Below are positions 1-5,438 of a DNA stretch of 5,438 bases, in pieces. The stretch lies in the NCBI GenBank assembly GCA_947461645.1, contig CANHMN010000126.1, positions 1 through 5,438 on the forward strand, in the 5' to 3' direction. Below the pieces are notes generated by a model. The model was not told where the DNA came from and did not search any database. It saw nothing but the letters and a program-made list of their open reading frames with translations. The position numbers and the translations under genes were made by a program. The DNA comes from Chitinophagaceae bacterium. Its GTDB lineage: Bacteria > Bacteroidota > Bacteroidia > Chitinophagales > Chitinophagaceae. Positions within the stretch are counted from its first letter, which is position 1. Each line of letters begins with the position of its first letter.

Positions 1-23
1 CCGATTGGTTAACGTTAAGTAGC

Positions 24-1763
24 TTACTTACAACTGTTCAAAAAGTCTTTAATTCCCATTGTTATTTTTTCGGCTATTCTTTTCCGATAGTTGTCGTCCA
101 ATATTTTCATCTCTTCTTCGGGATTGCTCAAAAACAACGTCTCTACCAAGGCGTTAGGATATTCGGTTGGGCTGTTCAACATAAAATTGAATGACCCATT
201 GTTTCCATATTCTTTCAACTCAAGCTCCAGCATTCTCTTGTAAATGAACCTGCTTAATGGCCTGAATCCATCGTGCCTGTAAAACACGCTTGTTCCCGAA
301 GCCCTTAAAGGATCTGCTGCAGAATTAAGGTGTATACTCAACAATAAGTCCGGACAAGAATCGCGGTAAAACAATATTCTTTGCTTGTTGTCAAAAAAAG
401 TATCCGTCTGACGGGTCATAATCACTTTTGCCCCTTCTGCTTCAAGCATCGATTTCAACTTAAGGGATAAAAGCAGGGACAATTCTTTCTCTGTTACACC
501 TGTTGGTCCAACTGCTCCTGTATTGCTTCCACCATGACCAGCATCTATGGCAATGGTTAGGTCTTTGAGGTTTAGCTTTTGAGGCTGACGACGAACCTTA
601 ACCACTAAATTGTTTCCGCTGTAGTACATGCTGTGTCCCCAGTGCTGCTGATGTCTTAATGTAATGGTTACCCGAAATTGCTGATCGGCAATCTGTTCGT
701 AGGTTACTTTTTTAATTTCCTTTGCCGATTCAAGCTGATCAATCCAATTGGTATTGTTCGTTGCACCAAACACATCAAATACAATACAAGAAGGCTCCGT
801 TGTCTGAAAGGACTGGTAAGGCAACTTCTTAAACAATTGCAGGATCACATAATCATTAATGCTGTCGCCGTAAACGCGCATCTTTCCTGTAAGCGAAGAT
901 GGTTCAAAGGTTCCATCGGGCATAAGGTCTGCATGCTCATCAGGAATATAAGCAGTTCTGCCCGGAGACAACTGCACTTTGTATTGCGAACCAACTTTTC
1001 CTATAACTTTAAGAAGAATCAAACTATCGATATAACCTATCTTGGCTCCACCCAACCTGTCATCACCAAGACCATATTCCAAATGAGCGAGCCTTCCTTT
1101 GGTAATGGCCACTATTGGATGATCGATAGGCATCAGCGTGAACAAAGATTTTGTTTTTTTAACAATGGGTTTTCCAGTGCTGTCTGTCAGCGCAATGGTA
1201 AGCGGTTCTTCTTCCAGTGTATCGTTTGCTGTAAAAACAAAATTACCTTGGTATATTCCTGATATCCCTTTGAACAAGGTATCGGGCATTTCATACAAAT
1301 TTTCTTTACCCTGAATGGTAGCTTTGCAATTGGATAAGGCCTTTACTTTACATTCCACTACATCACCAGGTAAAACCCATAAATCTCCTTCAGGAAAAGT
1401 GGAAACGCGTTCAATAGAAAAAGTTGTTGTAGGTTTTTCGGGTATTGGTTTTTTATAGCTGTATTTTATCGTTTTAATGGCTTCTTTTCCTTTTGCACAG
1501 CTCGACTTAAGCGATATAACCGTATCGCCTTCTGCTAGTTTCAATTCATAAGCAAAAGCGCCTGTTGGCCATGTTTTCACCGGATTACCATTAAGGGTTA
1601 ATGTACAAGATGGACAAGTGCTGCCTATGATAAACCTTTGTGAAGTAGAAGAGACATTGTCTGCTTTCAAGGGTTCCGTTAGATTAATGAAACAGTCTTT
1701 CCTTTGTTGTGCAATGGCGGTATCAAAAACAAAAAACAAGAAAACAAAAAATAGTCTGCTCAT
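24..1763 (-). CDS. Exported multidomain N-acetylmuramoyl-L-alanine amidase (Amidase_3 family)
   Basis: This 579-residue protein is predicted to cleave the amide bond between N-acetylmuramic acid and the stem peptide of peptidoglycan, as a zinc hydrolase in the periplasm. Residues 1-18 form a signal peptide (hydrophobic stretch 4-13, AIA cleavage site at 16-18, no lipobox Cys). The Amidase_3 domain spans about 402-577. Its DAGHGG motif gives zinc ligand His410, the EK motif gives Glu425, SIHLN gives His478, and the VETLFLSN motif gives catalytic Glu541, so the active site looks complete. The long N-terminal part (about 20-400) appears modular: an Ig-like, NG-containing segment near 35-88, an SH3-like segment near 220-280, and an AMIN-like beta-rich segment near 292-392. 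These three assignments are inferred from local pattern only. Six N-terminal cysteines, including CPSC at 50-53, could form periplasmic disulfides. The ATG is chosen because it directly precedes the signal peptide; there is no Shine-Dalgarno site. It is transcribed away from the glycosyltransferase gene. The enzyme call is firm; its physiological role (cell separation, recycling or remodelling) cannot be read from the sequence. Confidence 0.92.
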   Translation of the reverse strand: MSRLFFVFLFFVFDTAIAQQRKDCFINLTEPLKADNVSSTSQRFIIGSTCPSCTLTLNGNPVKTWPTGAFAYELKLAEGDTVISLKSSCAKGKEAIKTIKYSYKKPIPEKPTTTFSIERVSTFPEGDLWVLPGDVVECKVKALSNCKATIQGKENLYEMPDTLFKGISGIYQGNFVFTANDTLEEEPLTIALTDSTGKPIVKKTKSLFTLMPIDHPIVAITKGRLAHLEYGLGDDRLGGAKIGYIDSLILLKVIGKVGSQYKVQLSPGRTAYIPDEHADLMPDGTFEPSSLTGKMRVYGDSINDYVILQLFKKLPYQSFQTTEPSCIVFDVFGATNNTNWIDQLESAKEIKKVTYEQIADQQFRVTITLRHQQHWGHSMYYSGNNLVVKVRRQPQKLNLKDLTIAIDAGHGGSNTGAVGPTGVTEKELSLLLSLKLKSMLEAEGAKVIMTRQTDTFFDNKQRILFYRDSCPDLLLSIHLNSAADPLRASGTSVFYRHDGFRPLSRFIYKRMLELELKEYGNNGSFNFMLNSPTEYPNALVETLFLSNPEEEMKILDDNYRKRIAEKITMGIKDFLNSCK

Positions 1764-1818
1764 GTTTAGCGCGTTCGTTTGTTGAGAGTAATGAATTGTC
1801 GATTGTTAAAATTAGTGA

Positions 1819-1847
1819 TTTGTTGCATGGAGAATCCTCTAATTTTG
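1819..1847 (+). promoter_or_regulatory. Bacteroidota-type promoter for the glycosyltransferase/permease unit
   Basis: The element TAATTTTG at 1840-1847 matches the Bacteroidota -7 consensus TAnnTTTG exactly. A TTTG at 1819-1822 lies 17 bp upstream in the -33 position; the usual spacing is about 19, so this half is weaker. Transcription would begin near 1854, leaving a leader of about 35 nt before the start codon. No comparable TAnnTTTG was found on the minus strand for the divergent amidase gene, so that promoter remains unassigned. Confidence 0.55.
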
Positions 1848-1890
1848 TTGCTTCTATAGTTTAAAACTGTTTTTTAACAAAAGCGTATTG

Positions 1891-3075
1891 ATGTTGATGG
1901 TAATGTTGTTCTATTTAGCTGTTTTATTGGCAACCGGGTATGTTTCACTTATCGTATGCTATAGGTTTTTTTGGATAGGTGCCAAAGAAATAAAAACAGA
2001 TTTTGAATCTGATGATGAAACGAAATTGCCTTTTATAAGCATCATTGTTCCGGCAAGAAACGAGGAAGCGAATATTGGCATTTTACTCTCATCGCTTCAA
2101 AACCAAACCTATCCACAATCGCTGTTTGAAATTATTGTGGTGGATGATTTTTCCGAAGACAACACTGCTTCCATAGTTAAGTCTTTTTCAGGGGGCAATG
2201 TTCATTATGTTTCGTTGAAAGACACAATTGGAAATCTTGCACTCAATTCCTATAAAAAGAAAGCGATAGAAACAGGCGTATCAATTGCAAAAGGCGAACT
2301 CATTGTTACAACAGATGCAGATTGTGAAGCCGGCAACAAATGGATGCAAACCATAGCTCATTTTTATGCCAAGAACAAACCCGACATGATAGTGATGCCC
2401 GTGGTGATGAGTAAGGAAAAGACTTTTCTTCAATTGTTTCAGCAATTGGATTTCATGAGCCTGCAGGGAATAACAGGCGGGGTGATTTCACAAGGGCTTT
2501 ATCAGATGTGCAACGGAGCCAATCTTGCCTATACAAAAGCAGTGTTTAATCGTGTAAATGGTTTTAAAAACATTGACAACATAGCCAGCGGTGATGATAT
2601 GTTGCTTTTACAAAAAGTTGCTAAGGACAAAGGCCATAAAATAAAATATTTAAAAGCACAGGAGGTCATCATTAAAACAGCCCCTGTAGAAAACATGGAT
2701 GCTTTCTTGCAACAACGCATTCGTTGGGCTGGCAAAGCGGGACAGTATCTCGACAACAGACTATTTCCTGTCTTGTTTGGTGTTTATGCATTCAATTTTA
2801 TTTTGGCTTTTTTGTTCCTCTTGGGTTGCTTTAATACTGTGCAATACCCACTTTTTTGGTGGAGCGTATCTGCATGGGAACTTTTAGTAGGGTTGATTTT
2901 GTCGAAGGTGATTGTTGAATTGTATTTTCTAATTTCTGTTGCTGGATTTTTCGGTAAAAGGAAATTACTTTGGGTATTTCCGTTGATGCAGCCCTTTCAT
3001 ATTGTATATACGCTTGTTGCCGGGTGGTTGGGTAAATTCGGAAAATACAAATGGAAGAATAGAACAGTAAATTGA
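1891..3075 (+). CDS. Membrane-anchored family 2 glycosyltransferase
   Basis: The protein is predicted to transfer a sugar from a nucleotide-sugar donor at the cytoplasmic face of the inner membrane. From the ATG at 1891 it has 394 residues; an in-frame TTG at 1888 would add one, and an ATG at 1897 is also possible. Using the TTG numbering, an N-terminal membrane helix covers about 5-30. The GT-A domain begins with VPARNEE (54-60), followed by the VVDDFSEDN nucleotide-binding strand (84-92), the DXD motif in TDADC (Asp143, Asp145), SGDDM near 234-238 holding the likely catalytic acid, and QQRIRW (275-280), a QxxRW-type motif. The C-terminal region has about three hydrophobic stretches (293-313, about 323-355, 360-382). 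This layout resembles processive or lipid-linked GT2 enzymes, but donor and acceptor cannot be deduced. The ABC permease follows after 25 bp, so co-transcription is likely. No key motif is missing. Confidence 0.88.
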   Translation: MLMVMLFYLAVLLATGYVSLIVCYRFFWIGAKEIKTDFESDDETKLPFISIIVPARNEEANIGILLSSLQNQTYPQSLFEIIVVDDFSEDNTASIVKSFSGGNVHYVSLKDTIGNLALNSYKKKAIETGVSIAKGELIVTTDADCEAGNKWMQTIAHFYAKNKPDMIVMPVVMSKEKTFLQLFQQLDFMSLQGITGGVISQGLYQMCNGANLAYTKAVFNRVNGFKNIDNIASGDDMLLLQKVAKDKGHKIKYLKAQEVIIKTAPVENMDAFLQQRIRWAGKAGQYLDNRLFPVLFGVYAFNFILAFLFLLGCFNTVQYPLFWWSVSAWELLVGLILSKVIVELYFLISVAGFFGKRKLLWVFPLMQPFHIVYTLVAGWLGKFGKYKWKNRTVN

Positions 3076-3100
3076 GCATTCTTTTTTTAATAAATGAATA

Positions 3101-4198
3101 GTGATTAAGCATAAAAATACTATCGCGTTTTGGCAAAGGTTTGCGAAAAACAAACTTGCATTAACCGGATTGGTGGTAATACTGTTGGCTATTTTCCTTG
3201 CTGTTTTTGCCTATTGTATTTCTCCGGACAACACTTCTTTTGCAGATACGCAAATAATCGAAATACAAGCCAAGCCCCCGGGTTATGAGCAGCTTTTTCT
3301 GGCTATTCCCCAAAGTCAAACCGAAAGCACCTCTTCGCTGAAAGCATTGTTTTTTGGAAAGCCTGCTGCTGAGCAATTAATACCCATTGTTTCTTATGCT
3401 TTAAAAAAAGACAGCATTGAAGTTCAGAAGTACATTGATGAAGGCGTTTCTGTTGTTCAACTGTATTCCATCAATCAAATTACGAATGGAAAACCAAACA
3501 ACATCAAAGCTCATGTAAAGAGAAAAAAATACCTGCTGGGAACAGATACTTTTGGAAGAGATCTTTTAAGCAGATTGATTATCGGTTCTAGAGTAAGTCT
3601 ATCTGTTGGTTTTATAGCGGTGATCATTTCGTTGCTGATTGGTATTACCCTAGGCGCAATAGGTGGATATTACGGTGGCCAAACCGACAGGTTGGTTCTG
3701 TGGTTTGTAACGGTAATATGGAGTGTTCCAACTGTATTAATGGTATTTGCATTTTCGATTGCTCTGGGTAAAGGATTTTGGCAGGTATTCGTTGCCGTAG
3801 GATTAACCATGTGGGTAAACGTTGCGAGACTTGTACGGAGCCAGGTAATGAGCATAAAAAACCTCGAGTATATCGATGCTGCAAGATTGCTGGGCTACAG
3901 TGATGTTAGAATAATAACAAAACATATCTTACCCAATACCATTGGTCCTGTTGCAGTGCTGGCTGCTGGCAACTTTGCAACAGCAATGATAATTGAAGCC
4001 GGACTGAGTTTTTTAGGAATGGGTATTCAGAATCCTCAGCCAAGCTGGGGGTTAATGATAAAAGAAAACTACGCCTTCATTATCACGAACAAACCTTTGT
4101 TGGCACTGATACCAGGTATTGCCATGATGTTGCTCGTCTTTGCTTTCAACTGGGTTGGCAATGGTTTAAGGGATGCATTCGACGTTCGAAGCAAATAG
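3101..4198 (+). CDS. DppC/OppC-family ABC transporter permease subunit (peptide/nickel type)
   Basis: This is one of the two membrane subunits expected in an oligopeptide, dipeptide or nickel ABC importer. The 365 residues start with the OppC N-terminal pattern: a basic segment with FWQRFAKNKLA (10-20), then a membrane helix at about 21-40. The family signature LGTDTFGRDLLSRL lies at 146-159. The permease core follows, with helices near 165-190, 196-222, 226-245, 284-304 and 332-355. The EAA loop that docks on the ATPase is at about 256-279 (EYIDAARLLGY ending in ILPN). The stretch between the first helix and the LGTD motif is about 105 residues, clearly longer than I recall for E. coli DppC; this gives the extra length. 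The start is GTG at 3101: a TGA lies in frame at 3095 and the next in-frame ATG would remove helix 1 and the signature. No DppB, DppD, DppF or solute-binding protein is in the window. The substrate is unknown. Confidence 0.9.
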   Translation: MIKHKNTIAFWQRFAKNKLALTGLVVILLAIFLAVFAYCISPDNTSFADTQIIEIQAKPPGYEQLFLAIPQSQTESTSSLKALFFGKPAAEQLIPIVSYALKKDSIEVQKYIDEGVSVVQLYSINQITNGKPNNIKAHVKRKKYLLGTDTFGRDLLSRLIIGSRVSLSVGFIAVIISLLIGITLGAIGGYYGGQTDRLVLWFVTVIWSVPTVLMVFAFSIALGKGFWQVFVAVGLTMWVNVARLVRSQVMSIKNLEYIDAARLLGYSDVRIITKHILPNTIGPVAVLAAGNFATAMIIEAGLSFLGMGIQNPQPSWGLMIKENYAFIITNKPLLALIPGIAMMLLVFAFNWVGNGLRDAFDVRSK

Positions 4199-4203
4199 AA
4201 TTC

Positions 4204-4677
4204 TTACTGGGCCGGAGCAACCGGAACGTTTCTAACGAAACCTTCCTCAAGCGAGATGAAAGTTTCAGATCTTTCAATCCCCTTTATTTTTTGAAGCTGG
4301 TCGTGAAGTACATAACGCAATTGGGTAATGTCTTTACAAACCACCTCCAAAAACATGCTGTAGTTTCCGGTGATGTAATTTAGACGAATGATTTCGGGTA
4401 TCTTCATGATTTCTTTCGCAACGGAATCATACAAAGAGCTTTTTTCTAAATAGATACCTACAAAAGCGGTAATGTCGTATCCGAGCAATTTCATGTCAAC
4501 ACTAAGTCTAGTACCTTTTACGATTTTAAATTCCTGTAGTTTTTTGATGCGCACGTGAATGGTACCGCCGCTAACGAACAGTTTTTTACCGAGTTCGGCA
4601 TATGATATCTCTGCATCTTCCATCATTGCCTGAATGATTTGCAGGTCGAGTTTGTCAAGATTTAATTTGCCGGCCAT
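4204..4677 (-). CDS. Lrp/AsnC-family transcriptional regulator
   Basis: The protein has 157 residues, the normal size for this family. Residues 5-54 form the AsnC-type winged helix-turn-helix: LDKLDLQIIQAMMEDAEISY opens it and VSGGTIHVRIKKLQ (35-48) is the recognition helix region. A linker (55-66) leads to the RAM ligand-binding and oligomerisation domain (about 68-145), with the conserved TGNYSMFLEV pattern at 103-112, where the effector usually binds between subunits. Members assemble as dimers to octamers and respond to amino acids or related small molecules; the effector here is unknown. The gene ends 5 bp from the stop codon of the convergent permease gene. Its upstream region has palindromes lying over the predicted promoter, consistent with autoregulation, which is common in this family. 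Acting as a global Lrp rather than a local regulator cannot be decided from sequence. Confidence 0.93.
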   Translation of the reverse strand: MAGKLNLDKLDLQIIQAMMEDAEISYAELGKKLFVSGGTIHVRIKKLQEFKIVKGTRLSVDMKLLGYDITAFVGIYLEKSSLYDSVAKEIMKIPEIIRLNYITGNYSMFLEVVCKDITQLRYVLHDQLQKIKGIERSETFISLEEGFVRNVPVAPAQ

Positions 4678-4709
4678 TTTTATTTTGATTTTTGTAATAG
4701 TTTAAAATT

Positions 4710-4724
4710 ATTTGCAAATATTTG
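4710..4724. repeat. Two overlapping 10-bp palindromes over the lrp -7 element
   Basis: ATTTGCAAAT (4710-4719) and CAAATATTTG (4715-4724) are both perfect palindromes sharing five bases. They coincide with the predicted -7 element and start region of lrp. They could be half-sites for the Lrp-type protein, although short AT-rich palindromes also arise by chance in such sequence. Confidence 0.45.
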
Positions 4725-4745
4725 GAATATTTCTATATTTTCAAA
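4715..4745 (-). promoter_or_regulatory. Predicted lrp promoter
   Basis: Read on the minus strand, TTTG at 4745-4742 fits the -33 element and AATATTTG at 4722-4715 fits the -7 element TAnnTTTG with one mismatch (first T). The spacer is exactly 19 bp, the preferred Bacteroidota spacing. The bases after the -7 element are CA, as in the other two promoters of this intergenic region. Transcription would start near 4708, giving a leader of about 30 nt before the ATG at 4677. Confidence 0.5.
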
Positions 4746-4749
4746 ATAT
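4735..4749. promoter_or_regulatory. 15-bp odd palindrome, candidate Lrp-type operator
   Basis: The arms ATATTTT (4735-4741) and AAAATAT (4743-4749) are perfect inverted repeats around a central C at 4742. The known consensus site of Lrp-family proteins is also a 15-bp palindrome with an AT-rich core, so the size fits. It covers the predicted -33 element of lrp, a position suited to repression. ATATTT also recurs at 4718, 4727, 4735 and 4746, spaced 8-11 bp, which could array protein along one face of the helix. The binding is inferred. Confidence 0.4.
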
Positions 4750-4761
4750 TTATTAAATTCT

Positions 4762-4792
4762 TTTTAAGCGATATATCAATTGTTTAGTTTTG
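4762..4792 (+). promoter_or_regulatory. Promoter of the candidate small RNA
   Basis: TAGTTTTG at 4785-4792 matches TAnnTTTG perfectly and is followed by CA, as commonly seen in Bacteroidota promoters. The expected -33 position, 19 bp upstream (4762-4765), reads TTTT instead of TTTG. Transcription would begin near 4798-4800. The promoter faces away from lrp and lies about 115 bp upstream of that gene's start. Confidence 0.55.
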
Positions 4793-4798
4793 CAACCT

Positions 4799-4998
4799 AT
4801 TAATTTATTGTTAAGGGCGTCTGAGCTTTTGGTTTAGTAAAAGCCCTTTTGGAAAGCAAAAATTCATTGTGGGTAACACGGAACGCTTGCTTTTCAGGAG
4901 CTGACCATCTTTACAAGGTTAGCACAAACGGCTTTCGGGCCCCCTACTTACGTCAGGTTTTTATTTTGCCCTCGCAATGAAAGTTGTGGGGGTTTTTT
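4799..4998 (+). ncRNA. Candidate structured small RNA of about 200 nt, family not recognised
   Basis: The RNA would run from a perfect -7 element to an intrinsic terminator, with no convincing reading frame inside. Three local hairpins are visible by hand. Hairpin 1 pairs AAGGGC (4813-4818) and TTTT (4827-4830) with AAAAGCCCTT (4839-4848), leaving an 8-nt bulge. Hairpin 2 pairs 4851-4859 with 4887-4895 (nine pairs, one G-U), with a smaller inner stem GTG/CAC at 4869-4871 and 4877-4879. Hairpin 3 pairs GCTGACC (4900-4906) with GGTTAGC (4917-4923). A C-rich linker with GGGCCCCC (4937-4944) precedes the terminator. I see no signature of tmRNA, RNase P RNA, SRP RNA or the TPP, SAM or cobalamin riboswitches. 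The size fits 6S RNA, but the several local hairpins do not obviously form the long 6S rod. A leader or riboswitch for trmB is the main alternative; the separate trmB promoter argues against it. The start is approximate. Confidence 0.55.
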
Positions 4999-5000
4999 GT
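4969..5000 (+). terminator. Rho-independent terminator of the small RNA
   Basis: CCCTCGCAA (4969-4977) pairs with TTGTGGGGG (4984-4992) to give nine pairs including two G-U, around a six-base loop TGAAAG. Six T residues follow at 4993-4998. The only plus-strand gene 3' of it begins at 5101, so it ends a transcript arising inside the intergenic region. Confidence 0.8.
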
Positions 5001-5085
5001 TGGATTGGGTCAAAATGCAAAAAAGGCTTACTAATAGAAAGCATGCTTGTTGCGAAAAAGAACAATCACAGTATTTTCAACTCTT
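5001..5085. other. AT-rich spacer between the terminator and the trmB promoter
   Basis: Apart from a 10-bp palindrome AAGCATGCTT at 5039-5048, this spacer shows no recognisable element. No credible -33 element for the trmB promoter is present at the expected spacing. Confidence 0.4.
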
Positions 5086-5093
5086 TACCTTTG
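5086..5093 (+). promoter_or_regulatory. trmB promoter -7 element, abutting the start codon
   Basis: TACCTTTG is a perfect TAnnTTTG match, again followed by CA. It ends only 7 bp before the ATG at 5101, so transcription should start at or within a few bases of the start codon, giving a leaderless or nearly leaderless mRNA. No clear -33 TTTG is seen. Confidence 0.55.
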
Positions 5094-5100
5094 CATCGCT

Positions 5101-5438
5101 ATGGGACAAAAAAAACTCCTTCGCTTCGCGCAGATAAAAACCTTTGACAATGTGCTGGAATATCCGAAAGATATTGCCGGTACATGGAATAGCATTTTCA
5201 ACAACAATCATCCTATTGTTCTTGAACTAGCCTGTGGCAGAGGTGAATATGCCGTTGGACTGGGAGAAATGTTTCCGGAAAAAAACTTCATCGGGATAGA
5301 CATCAAAGGCAATCGCATGTACCTGGGTGCCAAAAAAGCACTTGACAACAATCTCCATAATGTCAGGTTTCTGAGAACACAAATCGAAATGCTTCCCGAT
5401 TATTTTGCAAAAGATGAAGTAGATGAAATCTGGATTAC
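5101..5438 (+). CDS. trmB: tRNA (guanine-N7-)-methyltransferase, N-terminal part (cut by window edge)
   Basis: TrmB methylates N7 of guanine 46 in the tRNA variable loop using S-adenosylmethionine. The 112 complete codons seen here are open to the right edge, about half of a usual TrmB. The start MGQKKLLRFAQIKTFDNVLE matches the typical N-terminus of Bacteroidota TrmB. The SAM-binding motif I is LELACGRGEYAVGL (about 41-54), with the Gly-rich loop CGRGE; motif II with the acidic residue is FIGIDIKGNRM (62-72). The downstream NVRFLRTQIEMLPDYF and DEIWIT segments lead towards the family's FPDPW motif, which would lie just outside. Ala in place of the common Gly in the ACGRGE loop looks harmless. 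It is preceded by its own promoter with almost no 5' leader, so it is probably expressed independently of the small RNA upstream. Confidence 0.93.
   Translation, partial: MGQKKLLRFAQIKTFDNVLEYPKDIAGTWNSIFNNNHPIVLELACGRGEYAVGLGEMFPEKNFIGIDIKGNRMYLGAKKALDNNLHNVRFLRTQIEMLPDYFAKDEVDEIWI

Noticed and set aside
9..18. Perfect 10-bp palindrome TTAACGTTAA just after the amidase gene
   Set aside because: It is too short and lacks a T-run for a terminator. Only 23 bases of flank are available, so it may be chance.
678..1262. 194-residue plus-strand reading frame inside the amidase gene
   Set aside because: It is entirely antisense to the amidase, whose active-site motifs and signal peptide are clear. 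The antisense product has no recognisable domain and a composition typical of a shadow frame.
1888..1890. TTG at 1888 as start of the glycosyltransferase
   Set aside because: An ATG follows immediately at 1891 and is a far more likely start; only one residue differs.
3071..3090. T-run after the glycosyltransferase stop as terminator
   Set aside because: Seven Ts are present at 3082-3088, but there is no stem upstream of them, so readthrough into the permease is expected.
2831..3153. Overlapping minus-strand reading frames across the glycosyltransferase/permease junction
   Set aside because: They lie opposite well-supported genes, have no family resemblance and no promoter or start context.
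4178..4190. Hairpin TTCGA-CGT-TCGAA at the end of the permease gene as terminator
   Set aside because: The stem is short, lies inside the coding sequence and is not followed by a T-run on either strand.
4799..4998. Assignment of the small RNA to SRP RNA, tmRNA, RNase P RNA or a known riboswitch
   Set aside because: The conserved SRP GGAAGG-type apical loop, the tmRNA ends, the RNase P core and the TPP, SAM and cobalamin signature sequences are not visible. A 6S assignment is left open because I cannot fold or search it.
4977..5147. 56-codon plus-strand reading frame starting with ATG in the terminator loop
   Set aside because: It begins inside the terminator hairpin, runs through the trmB promoter and into trmB in another frame, and shows no protein-like pattern.

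Overview
The window reads as a piece of a Bacteroidota chromosome, probably from the Chitinophagales/Sphingobacteriales side, though the order is only inferred. Perfect matches to the Bacteroidota -7 promoter element TAnnTTTG lie upstream of three transcription units. Shine-Dalgarno sites are absent and intergenic DNA is AT-rich. The partial TrmB at the right edge resembles Bacteroidota TrmB proteins. Nothing suggests a mobile element, phage or CRISPR locus; the coding content looks like ordinary core chromosome.

Layout, left to right. A minus-strand gene (24-1763) encodes an exported multidomain N-acetylmuramoyl-L-alanine amidase. A 127-bp divergent intergenic region carries a promoter for a plus-strand pair: a membrane-anchored family 2 glycosyltransferase (about 1891-3075) and, 25 bp later, a DppC/OppC-type ABC transporter permease (3101-4198) with a GTG start. 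The permease converges, with only 5 bp between stop codons, on a minus-strand Lrp/AsnC-family regulator (4204-4677). A 423-bp intergenic region follows. Its left part holds the lrp promoter and overlapping palindromes. Its middle holds what looks like a self-contained small-RNA gene of about 200 nt (promoter 4785-4792, hairpins, intrinsic terminator 4969-5000). Its right end holds a promoter almost touching the start codon of trmB (tRNA guanine-N7 methyltransferase), which runs off the window.

Functionally, the amidase and glycosyltransferase are both envelope proteins but are divergently transcribed, and no shared pathway is shown. The permease lacks its partner permease, ATPases and binding protein here, so it must work with subunits encoded elsewhere. 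The Lrp-type regulator probably controls its own promoter. The most interesting object is the unassigned structured RNA between lrp and trmB: it has its own promoter and terminator, trmB has a separate promoter downstream, and several of its arms can pair in competing ways.
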